The notes below the pieces were generated by a model. It made no database searches and was not told the DNA's origin. It saw only the letters and a program-made list of their open reading frames with translations. A program made the translations under genes and the position numbers. Positions 8,034-16,587 of a stretch of 64,000 bases of DNA are shown here, piece by piece; position 1 is the stretch's first letter, and each line of letters starts with the position of its first letter. The DNA comes from JAAYZQ01 sp034428935 (lineage in GTDB: Bacteria > Chloroflexota > Anaerolineae > JAAYZQ01): the NCBI GenBank assembly GCA_034428935.1, contig DAOUHB010000125.1, positions 1 to 64,000 of the forward strand. The letters run 5' to 3'.

Positions 8034-9293
8034 CTAGGTGCCCTCTTGCCACGAGGCCAGGTAGCGGGCCTGCTCGGGCGTAAGGACGTCGATCTCGATG
8101 CCCATGGCCTTGAGCTTCAGGCGGGCAATCTCCTTATCGATGATCTGCGGCACGCCATAGACCGTGTTCTCCAGCTCGTCGGCGTGCTGCACCATGTACT
8201 CGGCACACAGGGCCTGGTTGGCAAAGCTCATGTCCATGACAGCCGAGGGATGGCCCTCGGCCGCGGCCAGGTTGATGAGGCGACCCTCGCCCAGGAGCGA
8301 GATGCGCCGGCCATCGGCGAGCGTGAACTGACGGACATAGGTCCGGGGCTCCCAGACCGAAGCCGCCATTTCTTCCAGGGCAGGGATGTTGATCTCGACG
8401 TTAAAGTGGCCCGAGTTTGCCACGATGGCGCCATCCTTCATGACCTCAAAGTGGTGCCGGTCGACGACGTTCTTGTCGCCCGTCGAGGTTACGAACACGT
8501 CGCCGATGCGGGCCGCCTCCTGCATGGGCATCACGCGGTAGCCATCCATGACCGCTTCCAGGGCACGCAGGGGGTCGACCTCGGTAACGACGACGTTGGC
8601 GCCCATGCCGTCGGCGCGCATGGCGATGCCACGGCTACACCAGCCATAGCCGCCCACGACCACCGTCTTACCGGCCAGGAGAACGTTGGTGGCCCGCACA
8701 ATGCCGTCGATGGTGCTCTGGCCTGTGCCGTAGCGGTTGTCGAAAAAGTGCTTGGTCATGGCATCGTTGACGGCCACGATGGGGTAGCGCAGCACGCCAT
8801 CGGCGGCCATGGCCCGCAGGCGGATCACGCCCGTGGTGGTCTCCTCGGTGCCCCCGATGATGCCCTCCAGCAGGTCGGTGCGCTCCTTGTGAATGACGCC
8901 GACGGTATCGGCGCCGTCGTCCATGGTGAGCTGCGGCCGGTGGTCGACGGCCTGGTGGATGTGGCGGTAGTAGGTGTCGTGGTCCTCACCCTTGATGGCA
9001 AAGACCGGCACCCCGTAGTGGGCCACCAACGCGGCGGCAGCGTCGTCCTGGGTGCTGAGGGGATTGCTGGCGCACAGGCGCGCGTCGGCGCCGCCGGCCT
9101 TCAGGCAGCGCATCAGGTTGGCCGTCTCGGTGGTCACGTGCAGGCAGGCGGCCACGCGCATCCCCGCCAGGGGCTTCTCGCGGTCGAATCGCTCGCGGAT
9201 GAGCCGCAGGACCGGCATCTCTTGTTCCGCCCATTCGATGCGGCGCTTGCCGGCGTCTGCCAGGTCAAGATCCTTGACGTCGTATTCTGTCAC
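8034..9293 (-). CDS. ahcY: Adenosylhomocysteinase (SAH hydrolase)
   Basis: A 419-residue NAD-dependent enzyme splitting S-adenosylhomocysteine into adenosine and homocysteine. Visible motifs: ACLHVTTETANL, SNPLSTQDDAAAAL, the substrate-site DDGAD, and the NAD-binding GGYGWCSRG near residue 213. Length is normal for a prokaryotic enzyme without the eukaryotic-type insert. The start is a GTG at 9293 preceded by AAGGAG. It lies 12 bases after the PfkB kinase gene, which probably removes the adenosine product and pulls the reversible reaction forward. Confidence 0.96.
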   Translation of the reverse strand: MTEYDVKDLDLADAGKRRIEWAEQEMPVLRLIRERFDREKPLAGMRVAACLHVTTETANLMRCLKAGGADARLCASNPLSTQDDAAAALVAHYGVPVFAIKGEDHDTYYRHIHQAVDHRPQLTMDDGADTVGVIHKERTDLLEGIIGGTEETTTGVIRLRAMAADGVLRYPIVAVNDAMTKHFFDNRYGTGQSTIDGIVRATNVLLAGKTVVVGGYGWCSRGIAMRADGMGANVVVTEVDPLRALEAVMDGYRVMPMQEAARIGDVFVTSTGDKNVVDRHHFEVMKDGAIVANSGHFNVEINIPALEEMAASVWEPRTYVRQFTLADGRRISLLGEGRLINLAAAEGHPSAVMDMSFANQALCAEYMVQHADELENTVYGVPQIIDKEIARLKLKAMGIEIDVLTPEQARYLASWQEGT

Positions 9294-9305
9294 TCTGCAA
9301 CTCCT

Positions 9306-10292
9306 TTATGAGATTTCCGGCTCATCGCCCGCAGATTCGAGGAGGACCTCCAGCCCTCCCGTGTTGCCAAAGACCCGCCGATAGCGGGCGACAAACTCTG
9401 CCAGCGAGTAGCGGTGGTTCTGTGTTCCATATTGTTCCAGGACATAGGTGGCGGCCAGGGCGGCGATGCGGCCCGTCGTCTCCCACGAGCAGCCGCGGAG
9501 CAAGCCCTTGATCACGCCGGCACGGTAGGCGTCGCCAACCCCCGTGGGCTCGGCCAGGGGCTGGGGCGGCACGGCCGGGATCTGCAGGACGAGATCGCCC
9601 TCGTACACCGTGGAACCCGCCTCGCCCCGGGTGATGATCGTCGCCTCGGGCAGGCTCAGCAGTTCTTGCTCCGAGAGGCCCGTCTTGTTGCGCATCATGC
9701 CGAACTCGTAGTCGTTCACGATGAGCAGCCGTGCCCCCCGCGTGCCGTCGATCAGCTCGTCGCCGCTGAGGCGAATGATCTGCTGGCTTGGATCGTAAAT
9801 GTAGGGCACGCCCAGCTCCCGGCACTCGCGCGGGTAACGGATCATGGCTGCCGGGGCATTGGGCGCGACGATGGCTAACTCGATGGCCCGGTAGTCCAGA
9901 TCGTGGAACGAAAGCTCGCCAGCGCGGCCCATGGCGCCCAGGTAAAAGCTGGCGATCTGGTTGTTTTCGACGTCGGTGTTGACGAAAAAGGAAGAAGTGA
10001 ACTCGTCGGGCATTTCCACGGTGGCCGAGGTGTCGATGCCCTCGCCCTCGAGCCAGGCGCGATATTCGCCAAAGTCCTGGCCTACGGTGGCCATCACCGT
10101 CGGCGACTCGCCGAGGAGCGCCAGGCTATAGGCAATATTGGCGGCGCAGCCGCCCCGCTGCTTGCGCATAGAGTCCACCAGGAAGCTGAGGCTTACCTTG
10201 TGGAGCTGATCGGGCAGGATGTGGTCCCGAAACCGGCCGGGAAACGACATCAGGTAGTCGTAGGCAACGGACCCGGTGACGATAATTGACAT
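9306..10292 (-). CDS. PfkB-family sugar kinase, probably adenosine kinase
   Basis: A 328-residue ribokinase-fold protein. The N-terminus has GSVAYDYLMSF and the substrate-site GGCAANIAYSLALLG; the C-terminal motif is PTGVGDAYRAGVIKG, in which the catalytic Asp of the GxGD element is present, with Pro and Val replacing the more common Asp and Ala. PfkB members phosphorylate nucleosides or sugars. Position between core metE and ahcY makes adenosine the most likely substrate, converting SAH-derived adenosine to AMP. Substrate is inferred from context. GGGAG precedes the ATG. Confidence 0.85.
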   Translation of the reverse strand: MSIIVTGSVAYDYLMSFPGRFRDHILPDQLHKVSLSFLVDSMRKQRGGCAANIAYSLALLGESPTVMATVGQDFGEYRAWLEGEGIDTSATVEMPDEFTSSFFVNTDVENNQIASFYLGAMGRAGELSFHDLDYRAIELAIVAPNAPAAMIRYPRECRELGVPYIYDPSQQIIRLSGDELIDGTRGARLLIVNDYEFGMMRNKTGLSEQELLSLPEATIITRGEAGSTVYEGDLVLQIPAVPPQPLAEPTGVGDAYRAGVIKGLLRGCSWETTGRIAALAATYVLEQYGTQNHRYSLAEFVARYRRVFGNTGGLEVLLESAGDEPEIS

Positions 10293-10334
10293 ATAAGCTC
10301 CCTTGCTTGATTAACCTGCGGGCGCGTCACGCGG

Positions 10335-11334
10335 TCAGGCGTGCCGCTCGCGCAGGGCATTGGACAGTTCCTGGGTGAGGGTCAGCACCCGCTCTGCCGT
10401 CTCCAGGGGCAAAGAGCCGCAGCCGCACGACGGCATGATCAACGCCGCCGCCAGGAGGTCGTCCTGGTGCAGCCCCCGGAGCACCAGGATCTCGATGGCT
10501 GCGTGGAAACGCTCCACCAGGCTCTCCACGTTTTCCTCCAGGGCCCGGTCGTCGGCCGGCACGATGCCCCAGGAGATCATGCCTCCTCGCTTCAGGAATT
10601 CGTCCACCGCCTCGGCGTGCTCGGCCAGGCTCTCGGGATAGTCGTAGGCATCGAGGCTGAGGATGTCGCCGCCGGCCGGCAAGATCATGGACCAATCGGG
10701 CAAGCCGCAGCAGTGGATCCCCTTCAGGCCCTCGATCCCGGCAAACACCTCCTGAAGGAGCAGCGTCGCCTGCGAGCGACTCACCGTCATCGAGTCCGAA
10801 TCCCTGCTGCTGAGGTAGGGCTCGTCCACCAGGATGATGGTCTGGGACGACAGCTTGTGCATCTCGCGCTCCATCCAGGCGGCCTTGAGGCGCAGGTGCT
10901 TGCTGATGGCCTCGGTCAGGACGTCGTCTTCCATGATGGGCGCCCGCTTCTCGTCCACTACCATCAGGCTCCAGCTCAAGGGACCCGTCACCTGTCCCTT
11001 GACGGCCGGCACGCGGTGCATATTCCACGCCAGGAAACGATGCAGGCCGGCGGCGTACTCCGGGCTAATGGCGGCAAAGTCCACATCGTCGGTGAGATAG
11101 GCCACGTAGAGCCGCTCGAGCCCGGCATCCAGGTCGTCCTCGCGGTTGACGTAGAGCTGGTTGTCGGCGACGACCACGCCCGGGAAACCCTCGCTGAATT
11201 GGACGTACATGTTCTCCAGGAAGGAGCGCTTGGGGAGCTGGGGCCAGGTGGGGATGGATAGGGTGTCCACCACCAACTGGCAGGCCGCGTCGGGGTCGAC
11301 GTGGGGCAGGCTGCCCCCGGCCAGCGATCGCAGC

Positions 11335-11354
<20 letters not shown>
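10335..11354 (-). CDS. Core MetE-type methionine synthase (C-terminal domain only)
   Basis: A 339-residue protein equivalent to the catalytic C-terminal barrel of cobalamin-independent methionine synthase, without the N-terminal folate-binding half. Candidate zinc ligands are the His and Cys in IHCCGLPDW and the late Cys in PSCGCGSL; QVTGPLSW matches the family's substrate loop. Such short core-MetE proteins methylate homocysteine using a donor other than polyglutamyl folate, in several lineages a methylated corrinoid protein; the donor here is unknown. Its start overlaps mtnA by 20 bases. Its place in a SAM-I-controlled operon with metK and ahcY supports a methionine-synthase role. Confidence 0.82.
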
Positions 11355-12387
<1,033 letters not shown>

Positions 12388-12406
12388 CGTCTCCCTCCTC
12401 AAGAAC

Positions 12407-12435
12407 AAAAAAAGGCTCCCCAGATGAGAGCCTTT
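12407..12435 (-). terminator. Riboswitch expression-platform terminator
   Basis: Minus-strand stem AAAGGCTC (12435-12428) pairs with GAGCCTTT (12418-12411), followed by a run of T to 12407. A competing antiterminator is visible: AGATGAGAG (12454-12446), which includes the 3' strand of aptamer P1, pairs perfectly with CTCTCATCT (12430-12422) in the terminator loop region. SAM binding would free the terminator. Confidence 0.92.
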
Positions 12436-12447
12436 CAGGCGATGCCT

Positions 12448-12604
12448 CTCATCTTTCAGCGCACGCCTGGCACCACTGTCCGCGAGCCAGGCCGCCTGCC
12501 GGAATTGGCACCGTGCCCAAGGTCCCGCGCATTAACGTACGCACCGAACCTTTGACTGGTTGCCGGGGTTTCGTCGGGCCGGTCCCTCCACCCCTCTGGA
12601 TGAG
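12448..12604 (-). promoter_or_regulatory. SAM-I (S-box) riboswitch aptamer
   Basis: Reading the minus strand, the S-box consensus is clear: CTCATCCAGAGGGGTGGAGG at the 5' end, then GGACCGGCCC, GAAACCCCGGCAACC, GGTGCCAATTCC and the closing GAAAGATGAG, whose GATGAG pairs with the opening CTCATC to form P1. The P2b/P4 arms are somewhat long, giving about 157 bases. It lies between a TATAAT promoter and mtnA and should shut off the mtnA-metE-PfkB-ahcY-metK operon when SAM is abundant. Confidence 0.96.
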
Positions 12605-12615
12605 CGTCCAGTTCA

Positions 12616-12642
12616 ATTATAACAGCGAGAATGTTAGCACAA
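12616..12642 (-). promoter_or_regulatory. Promoter of the SAM-cycle operon
   Basis: A perfect minus-strand TATAAT (12621-12616) lies 11 bases before the aptamer P1. The -35 is poor: TTGTGC (12642-12637) at a 15-base spacing. Predicted start is near 12609, so the transcript begins just before the riboswitch. Confidence 0.65.
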
Positions 12643-12693
12643 CCACATGCTTTTGTCAAATGCACGGGAGGCAAGAGGACGGCCGTCCCCGCT

Positions 12694-13800
12694 TCAGGCG
12701 GTGAGCGAGGCCGCCCGGATGGCGTTCCGCCGGATGAACCCCTCGTCGGGCTCGTAGCCGAGGCCCGGGCCGTCGGGCACGGCGATGGCGCCGCCCGCGG
12801 CGCGGATGGGCGGGCTGACCACGTCCTGGCGATAGTACTTGTCCGAGCCAGAGACGTCGCCGGGGATGGTGAAACCCGCCAGGCTGGAGATGGCGACGTT
12901 GGCCGCGCGACCGATGCCAAACTCGTGCATGCCGCCGCACCACACCGGAACCCCCCGGGCGTGGCAATAGTCGTGGACCCGCCTGGCCTCCAGGAGCCCG
13001 CCCAGGCGGCTGACTTTGACGTTGATGATGCGCCCGCTACCCAACTCCAGCGCCTTGCGCGCGTCCTCCGCCGAGTGGATGCTTTCGTCCAGGCAGATGG
13101 GGGTCTGCAGCTCGGCCTGGAGCCGGGCATGGTCCACGATGTCGTCGTGGGCCAGGGGCTGCTCGATCATCATCAGGCCAAAGGCGTCCAGCCTCTTGAG
13201 ATGCGCCACGTCGGCCAGCGTGTAGGCCGAGTTGGCGTCGACCATCAGGGGCACGTCCGGATGGTGCTTCCTGACCTCGGCCACCACGTCGACGTCCTTG
13301 CCTGGCCCTATCTTGAGCTTGATGCGGCGGTAGCCCTCGCCCAGGTACCGGTCCACGAGGGCCAGGAGACGGCCCGGGTCCTGCTCGATGCCCAGGCTGA
13401 CGCCCGAAAGGATCTCGGCACGGGAGCCCCCGAGCAATGCGTGGAGGGGCAGCCCTCGTGCCCGGGCCAGGAGGTCCCAGCAGGCCATCTCCAGGCCGGC
13501 CTTGGCAAAGTTGTTGCGCCTGACCTTCCCGTAGAAACCCGCCACCTCCTCCACCGTGGTCCAGGGGCGGCCGAGCACCGCGGGCACAAGAAAGTCGGCC
13601 AGCATGTGCCAGCAGGTCTCGGTCGTCTCTTCGCAGTAGTAGGGGTCCGAGGGGCTGGCGCATTCGCCCCAGCCCGCCAGCCCATCGGCGTAGGCCTTGA
13701 CCAGGATGTGGTCCAGGTGCTCTCTGCGGCTGGAGCTCGTCACAAAGGGGCGAACGAGCTGCAGCCGGGTGATCCATAGATCGACGCGCTCGATTTGCAT
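12694..13800 (-). CDS. Enolase-superfamily OSBS / N-succinylamino-acid racemase-like protein
   Basis: A 368-residue muconate-lactonizing-subgroup enzyme. The catalytic elements are visible: KLKI (KxK) near residue 161, MVDANSAY, EQPLAHDD, the metal-ligand DES and the second catalytic lysine in KVSRLGG, then GGMHEFGIGRAAN. This pattern fits type 2 o-succinylbenzoate synthases and N-succinylamino-acid racemases. The gene lies 57 bases after a GNAT acyltransferase and behind an MFS transporter, and no other menaquinone genes are near. That context matches the Geobacillus pathway in which D-amino acids are succinylated and racemised. Function as racemase rather than MenC is an inference. Confidence 0.85.
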   Translation of the reverse strand: MQIERVDLWITRLQLVRPFVTSSSRREHLDHILVKAYADGLAGWGECASPSDPYYCEETTETCWHMLADFLVPAVLGRPWTTVEEVAGFYGKVRRNNFAKAGLEMACWDLLARARGLPLHALLGGSRAEILSGVSLGIEQDPGRLLALVDRYLGEGYRRIKLKIGPGKDVDVVAEVRKHHPDVPLMVDANSAYTLADVAHLKRLDAFGLMMIEQPLAHDDIVDHARLQAELQTPICLDESIHSAEDARKALELGSGRIINVKVSRLGGLLEARRVHDYCHARGVPVWCGGMHEFGIGRAANVAISSLAGFTIPGDVSGSDKYYRQDVVSPPIRAAGGAIAVPDGPGLGYEPDEGFIRRNAIRAASLTA

Positions 13801-13857
13801 GAACCTTGCCTCGTCCGATGCTTTCCCGGTATCGCCGCCGGCCCGGGATGCTCCCCG

Positions 13858-15105
13858 TCAGGCTGCCAGGCTTTCCAGCAGCTCCGGCTCGACCCGGCGG
13901 GCAATGAGAAACCTTTGCTCCCCGTCGGTGGCGGCGCCGGTGATGACGTACCTTCCCTCGCGGCCGCCCAGGTAGTGATGGAAGAGCCGGTCTGTGGCCT
14001 CGCGCCAGCGCAGCGCCTCCTCCAGCGAAGCGCCTTGCAGCGCCGTCCAGTCCGCCGGCACTTCGATGGCGACGATGGGATCGTCGGCCGCCAGGTCGAG
14101 GCGCGCCCATCCCTCGTTGAGGCGGCGGACCGACCTGTCTTCGTGCAGGTCGATGGCCGGCTCGCGGGCCGGCGCCGCCAGTGCCCGCCCCACGCGCTCG
14201 CTCCGCACCAGCCAGGTGATCCCCAGCCGCGAAGCCGGTACCTGGTTCAGGCCGTTGCGGAAGGGATGGTAGTTGGGGTAAAAGTCCAGGGCAACCGCTT
14301 TCAATCGCTGGAAATTGAGGATGGCGTTGGCAAACTGGAGCGGATCGACGGTCCAATTGACGACCCCGATTCCCTCTCTCGCGGCGCGCTCCGCCTGGAC
14401 GCGCTTCAGGATGTAGCCCAGACCGCTGCGCCGGTGCCGGGCCAGAACGCCCAGCAATTGCGACTCGATGCGCGGGCCGCCTCCAAACCTTTGCTCCCAC
14501 AGCTCGGGCAGCGGGGACCCGCCAAACTTGTAAAAACCGAAGAGAAAGCCGGCCAACTCGCCCTGGACCCTGCCCACCAGCGACGTGCCTGCCCCAAAGC
14601 CGAGGGAGTGTATGTCGGCGGGGTAGAGATAGTCGGGCTCGCTGGCCCAGACCTCCTGTTGCAGGCAGCGGATGGCCCCGGCTTCCCGGGCGCTGGGGCT
14701 GCCGACGTCGATCCCCATGACCTCCCGGGAGGTCGGGGAGTACTGCTGCTCGAGGAGTGGATCGTAAAAGATAACCCGGTCTCCACCGAGGAGCCCCTCG
14801 ACGCCGAGGACGGCCGCCTCCGGGTCCACGGGCCGCGCCGTTTCGTGGCGATGGTACCTGAGGGTGAACTCGCGGGCCCGGCCCTGGTAACCCCGGGGGA
14901 ACAGGAGCCCGACCCCGAGGAGTGCCTGCCCCTCCTCGAATAGCACAGCCCGCCCGCCCATCCTCGGGAACGTGACCTTGAGATAGTGCGGCGGAAAGAG
15001 CAGGGGGTTGTTCGGGGCGCCCAGCAGCTCGCGCAGGCCCTCGACCCGCGTTGGCCACGTATCGTCGTCGGTTCTCAGCAGCCTGATATTGACGTCGCCA
15101 GCCAT
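13858..15105 (-). CDS. GNAT-family acyltransferase (COG3375-like), racemase partner
   Basis: About 415 residues; a GNAT fold occupies residues ~155-290 with the acyl-CoA loop in HRRSGLGYILKRVQ and the conserved segment VNWTVDPLQFANAILN. Proteins of this type are typically encoded beside OSBS/NSAR enolases, where the characterised Geobacillus example succinylates D-amino acids. The start is placed at 15105 (MAGDVNIRLL) because the alternative ATG at 15117 abuts the GGAG with no spacing. Substrate is inferred from context. The open frame continues upstream but would overlap the MFS gene. Confidence 0.8.
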   Translation of the reverse strand: MAGDVNIRLLRTDDDTWPTRVEGLRELLGAPNNPLLFPPHYLKVTFPRMGGRAVLFEEGQALLGVGLLFPRGYQGRAREFTLRYHRHETARPVDPEAAVLGVEGLLGGDRVIFYDPLLEQQYSPTSREVMGIDVGSPSAREAGAIRCLQQEVWASEPDYLYPADIHSLGFGAGTSLVGRVQGELAGFLFGFYKFGGSPLPELWEQRFGGGPRIESQLLGVLARHRRSGLGYILKRVQAERAAREGIGVVNWTVDPLQFANAILNFQRLKAVALDFYPNYHPFRNGLNQVPASRLGITWLVRSERVGRALAAPAREPAIDLHEDRSVRRLNEGWARLDLAADDPIVAIEVPADWTALQGASLEEALRWREATDRLFHHYLGGREGRYVITGAATDGEQRFLIARRVEPELLESLAA

Positions 15106-15146
15106 GTTGCTACCCATCTCCTGCGAAGCTTTGGTGTAGAGGGTGC

Positions 15147-16403
15147 TCAGGCGCCGGCCGGCCGGGGCCTCCACAGCGCCATCCAGGCTGCCGCCACAAA
15201 GGCCAGGACGGCGCCAAAGAAAAAGGGAGCCGGCGCTCCCAGCCCCGGCCAGGCGCCCACCCCCTGCCACAACAGCCCGGCAATGATGGACGCCGGCAGG
15301 TCGAGGAGGGCCAGGACGGCGTTGTACGTGCCGTAGGCCGTGCCCCGCAGCTCGGCCGGTACCAGGTCGGCGACCATGGCCTTGGCCGTCCCGTAGGTTA
15401 GGCCATAATAGAGCCCGTAGAGGGCATACAGCAACCAGACGTGCCAGGCAGCACCCGCCAGGGCAAAACCCAGGTAGATGGCAGCGTAGGCCAGCCAGCC
15501 GGCAACGAGAAGCCGCCGCCGTCCCACCCGGTCAGACAGGGAGCCGGCCGGGGCGGAGACCAGGGTGTAGATCAGGTTAAAGGTGGCGAGCATGCCCAGG
15601 ATGCCGGCCACGCTCAACCCACGTTCCTGGGCGCGCAGCACGAGGAACGCGTCCGACGAGTTGCCCAGGTCAAAGAGGCCGACGATGAGCATAAAGACCA
15701 GGAAGCGCTTGCCCAGCCCCTTGAAGCCGAAGGCCGGCCGGGCCGCCCCCTCGCCGGCGACGCGCACGTCCTTTGCCCCCACCGCCAGCGACAGCACGGC
15801 CAGCAAAGCAGGCACCAGGCTGATGAGGACCACGACCTGGAAGGTGTCCCGGCCCAACTCCACGGAGGCCGACTGGACGGCCAGGACGACGCCCAGGGCA
15901 ATGAGCAGGCCCAGCAGGGCGCCGCCGGTGTCCGCCGCCCGGTGAAAGCCAAAGGCCAGGCCGCGCTGCCCCTCGTCGATACTGTCGGCCACCAGGGCAT
16001 CCCTCGGTGCGGTGCGCACCCCCTTGCCGACCCGGTCGGCCCAGCGCACCGCCAGGACCACCGGCCAACTGCCTGCAAAGTAGAAAAAGGGCTTGGCAAT
16101 GGCCGACAGGGCATAGCCCGCCACGGCCAGCCACTTGCGCGCCCGCAGCCTGTCGGAAAGCCACCCCGAAAACATCTTGAGCAGGCTGGAAGTAGCTTCG
16201 GCGATGCCCTCGATGAGGCCGATGACGCCGGTGCTGGCTCCCAGGACGTTGCTCAAAAAGAGAGGAAGAAGGTTGAGGACCATCTCGCTGGAGATGTCCA
16301 TGAGGAAACTCGTCACGCTGACCGCCCAGACGTTGCGCGGCAGGTTTCGCAGGCCTTGCTTCTGTTCCTTTGCGGTCGATTCGCCGGCAGAGGACAGGTC
16401 CAT
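15147..16403 (-). CDS. Major facilitator superfamily transporter
   Basis: A 418-residue membrane protein with about 12 hydrophobic segments and the MFS loop motif after TM2 (GWLSDRLRARK) and again in the second half (GSLSDRVGRRR). A characteristic cytoplasmic segment DRVGKGVRTAPRDALVADS is shared with a bacterial MFS subfamily of unknown substrate. AAAGGAGAC precedes the ATG. It is the first gene of the transporter-GNAT-racemase cluster, behind the promoter at 16482-16510, so an amino-acid or acyl-amino-acid substrate is plausible but unproven. Confidence 0.88.
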   Translation of the reverse strand: MDLSSAGESTAKEQKQGLRNLPRNVWAVSVTSFLMDISSEMVLNLLPLFLSNVLGASTGVIGLIEGIAEATSSLLKMFSGWLSDRLRARKWLAVAGYALSAIAKPFFYFAGSWPVVLAVRWADRVGKGVRTAPRDALVADSIDEGQRGLAFGFHRAADTGGALLGLLIALGVVLAVQSASVELGRDTFQVVVLISLVPALLAVLSLAVGAKDVRVAGEGAARPAFGFKGLGKRFLVFMLIVGLFDLGNSSDAFLVLRAQERGLSVAGILGMLATFNLIYTLVSAPAGSLSDRVGRRRLLVAGWLAYAAIYLGFALAGAAWHVWLLYALYGLYYGLTYGTAKAMVADLVPAELRGTAYGTYNAVLALLDLPASIIAGLLWQGVGAWPGLGAPAPFFFGAVLAFVAAAWMALWRPRPAGA

Positions 16404-16481
16404 GTCTCCTTTTCCCTCCTGCGCCCTGAGCGCCGCCGATGATGTGCACGTCAGGCCGGTTAGTTGGCTTCCAGCCGGGAC

Positions 16482-16510
16482 ATTCTAACCGAAAGGCAGC
16501 CGGGCTGCAA
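16482..16510 (-). promoter_or_regulatory. Promoter of the MFS-GNAT-racemase cluster
   Basis: Minus-strand TTGCAG (16510-16505), 17-base spacer, TAGAAT (16487-16482). Predicted start near 16475 leaves a 5' leader of about 70 bases. It faces away from the divergent promoter at 16552-16580. Confidence 0.75.
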
Positions 16511-16551
16511 CTTGGCCCCCGATGGGCGCAAGTCTAGGACTTTTGGCGGGG

Positions 16552-16580
16552 TTGACAAGCATCCCGATTGCGGGCATAAT
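16552..16580 (+). promoter_or_regulatory. Promoter giving an apparently leaderless mRNA
   Basis: Perfect TTGACA (16552-16557), 17-base spacer, CATAAT (16575-16580). The expected transcription start, about seven bases on, coincides with the ATG at 16588. No Shine-Dalgarno sequence precedes that ATG. Confidence 0.8.
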
Positions 16581-16587
16581 GGACTCC

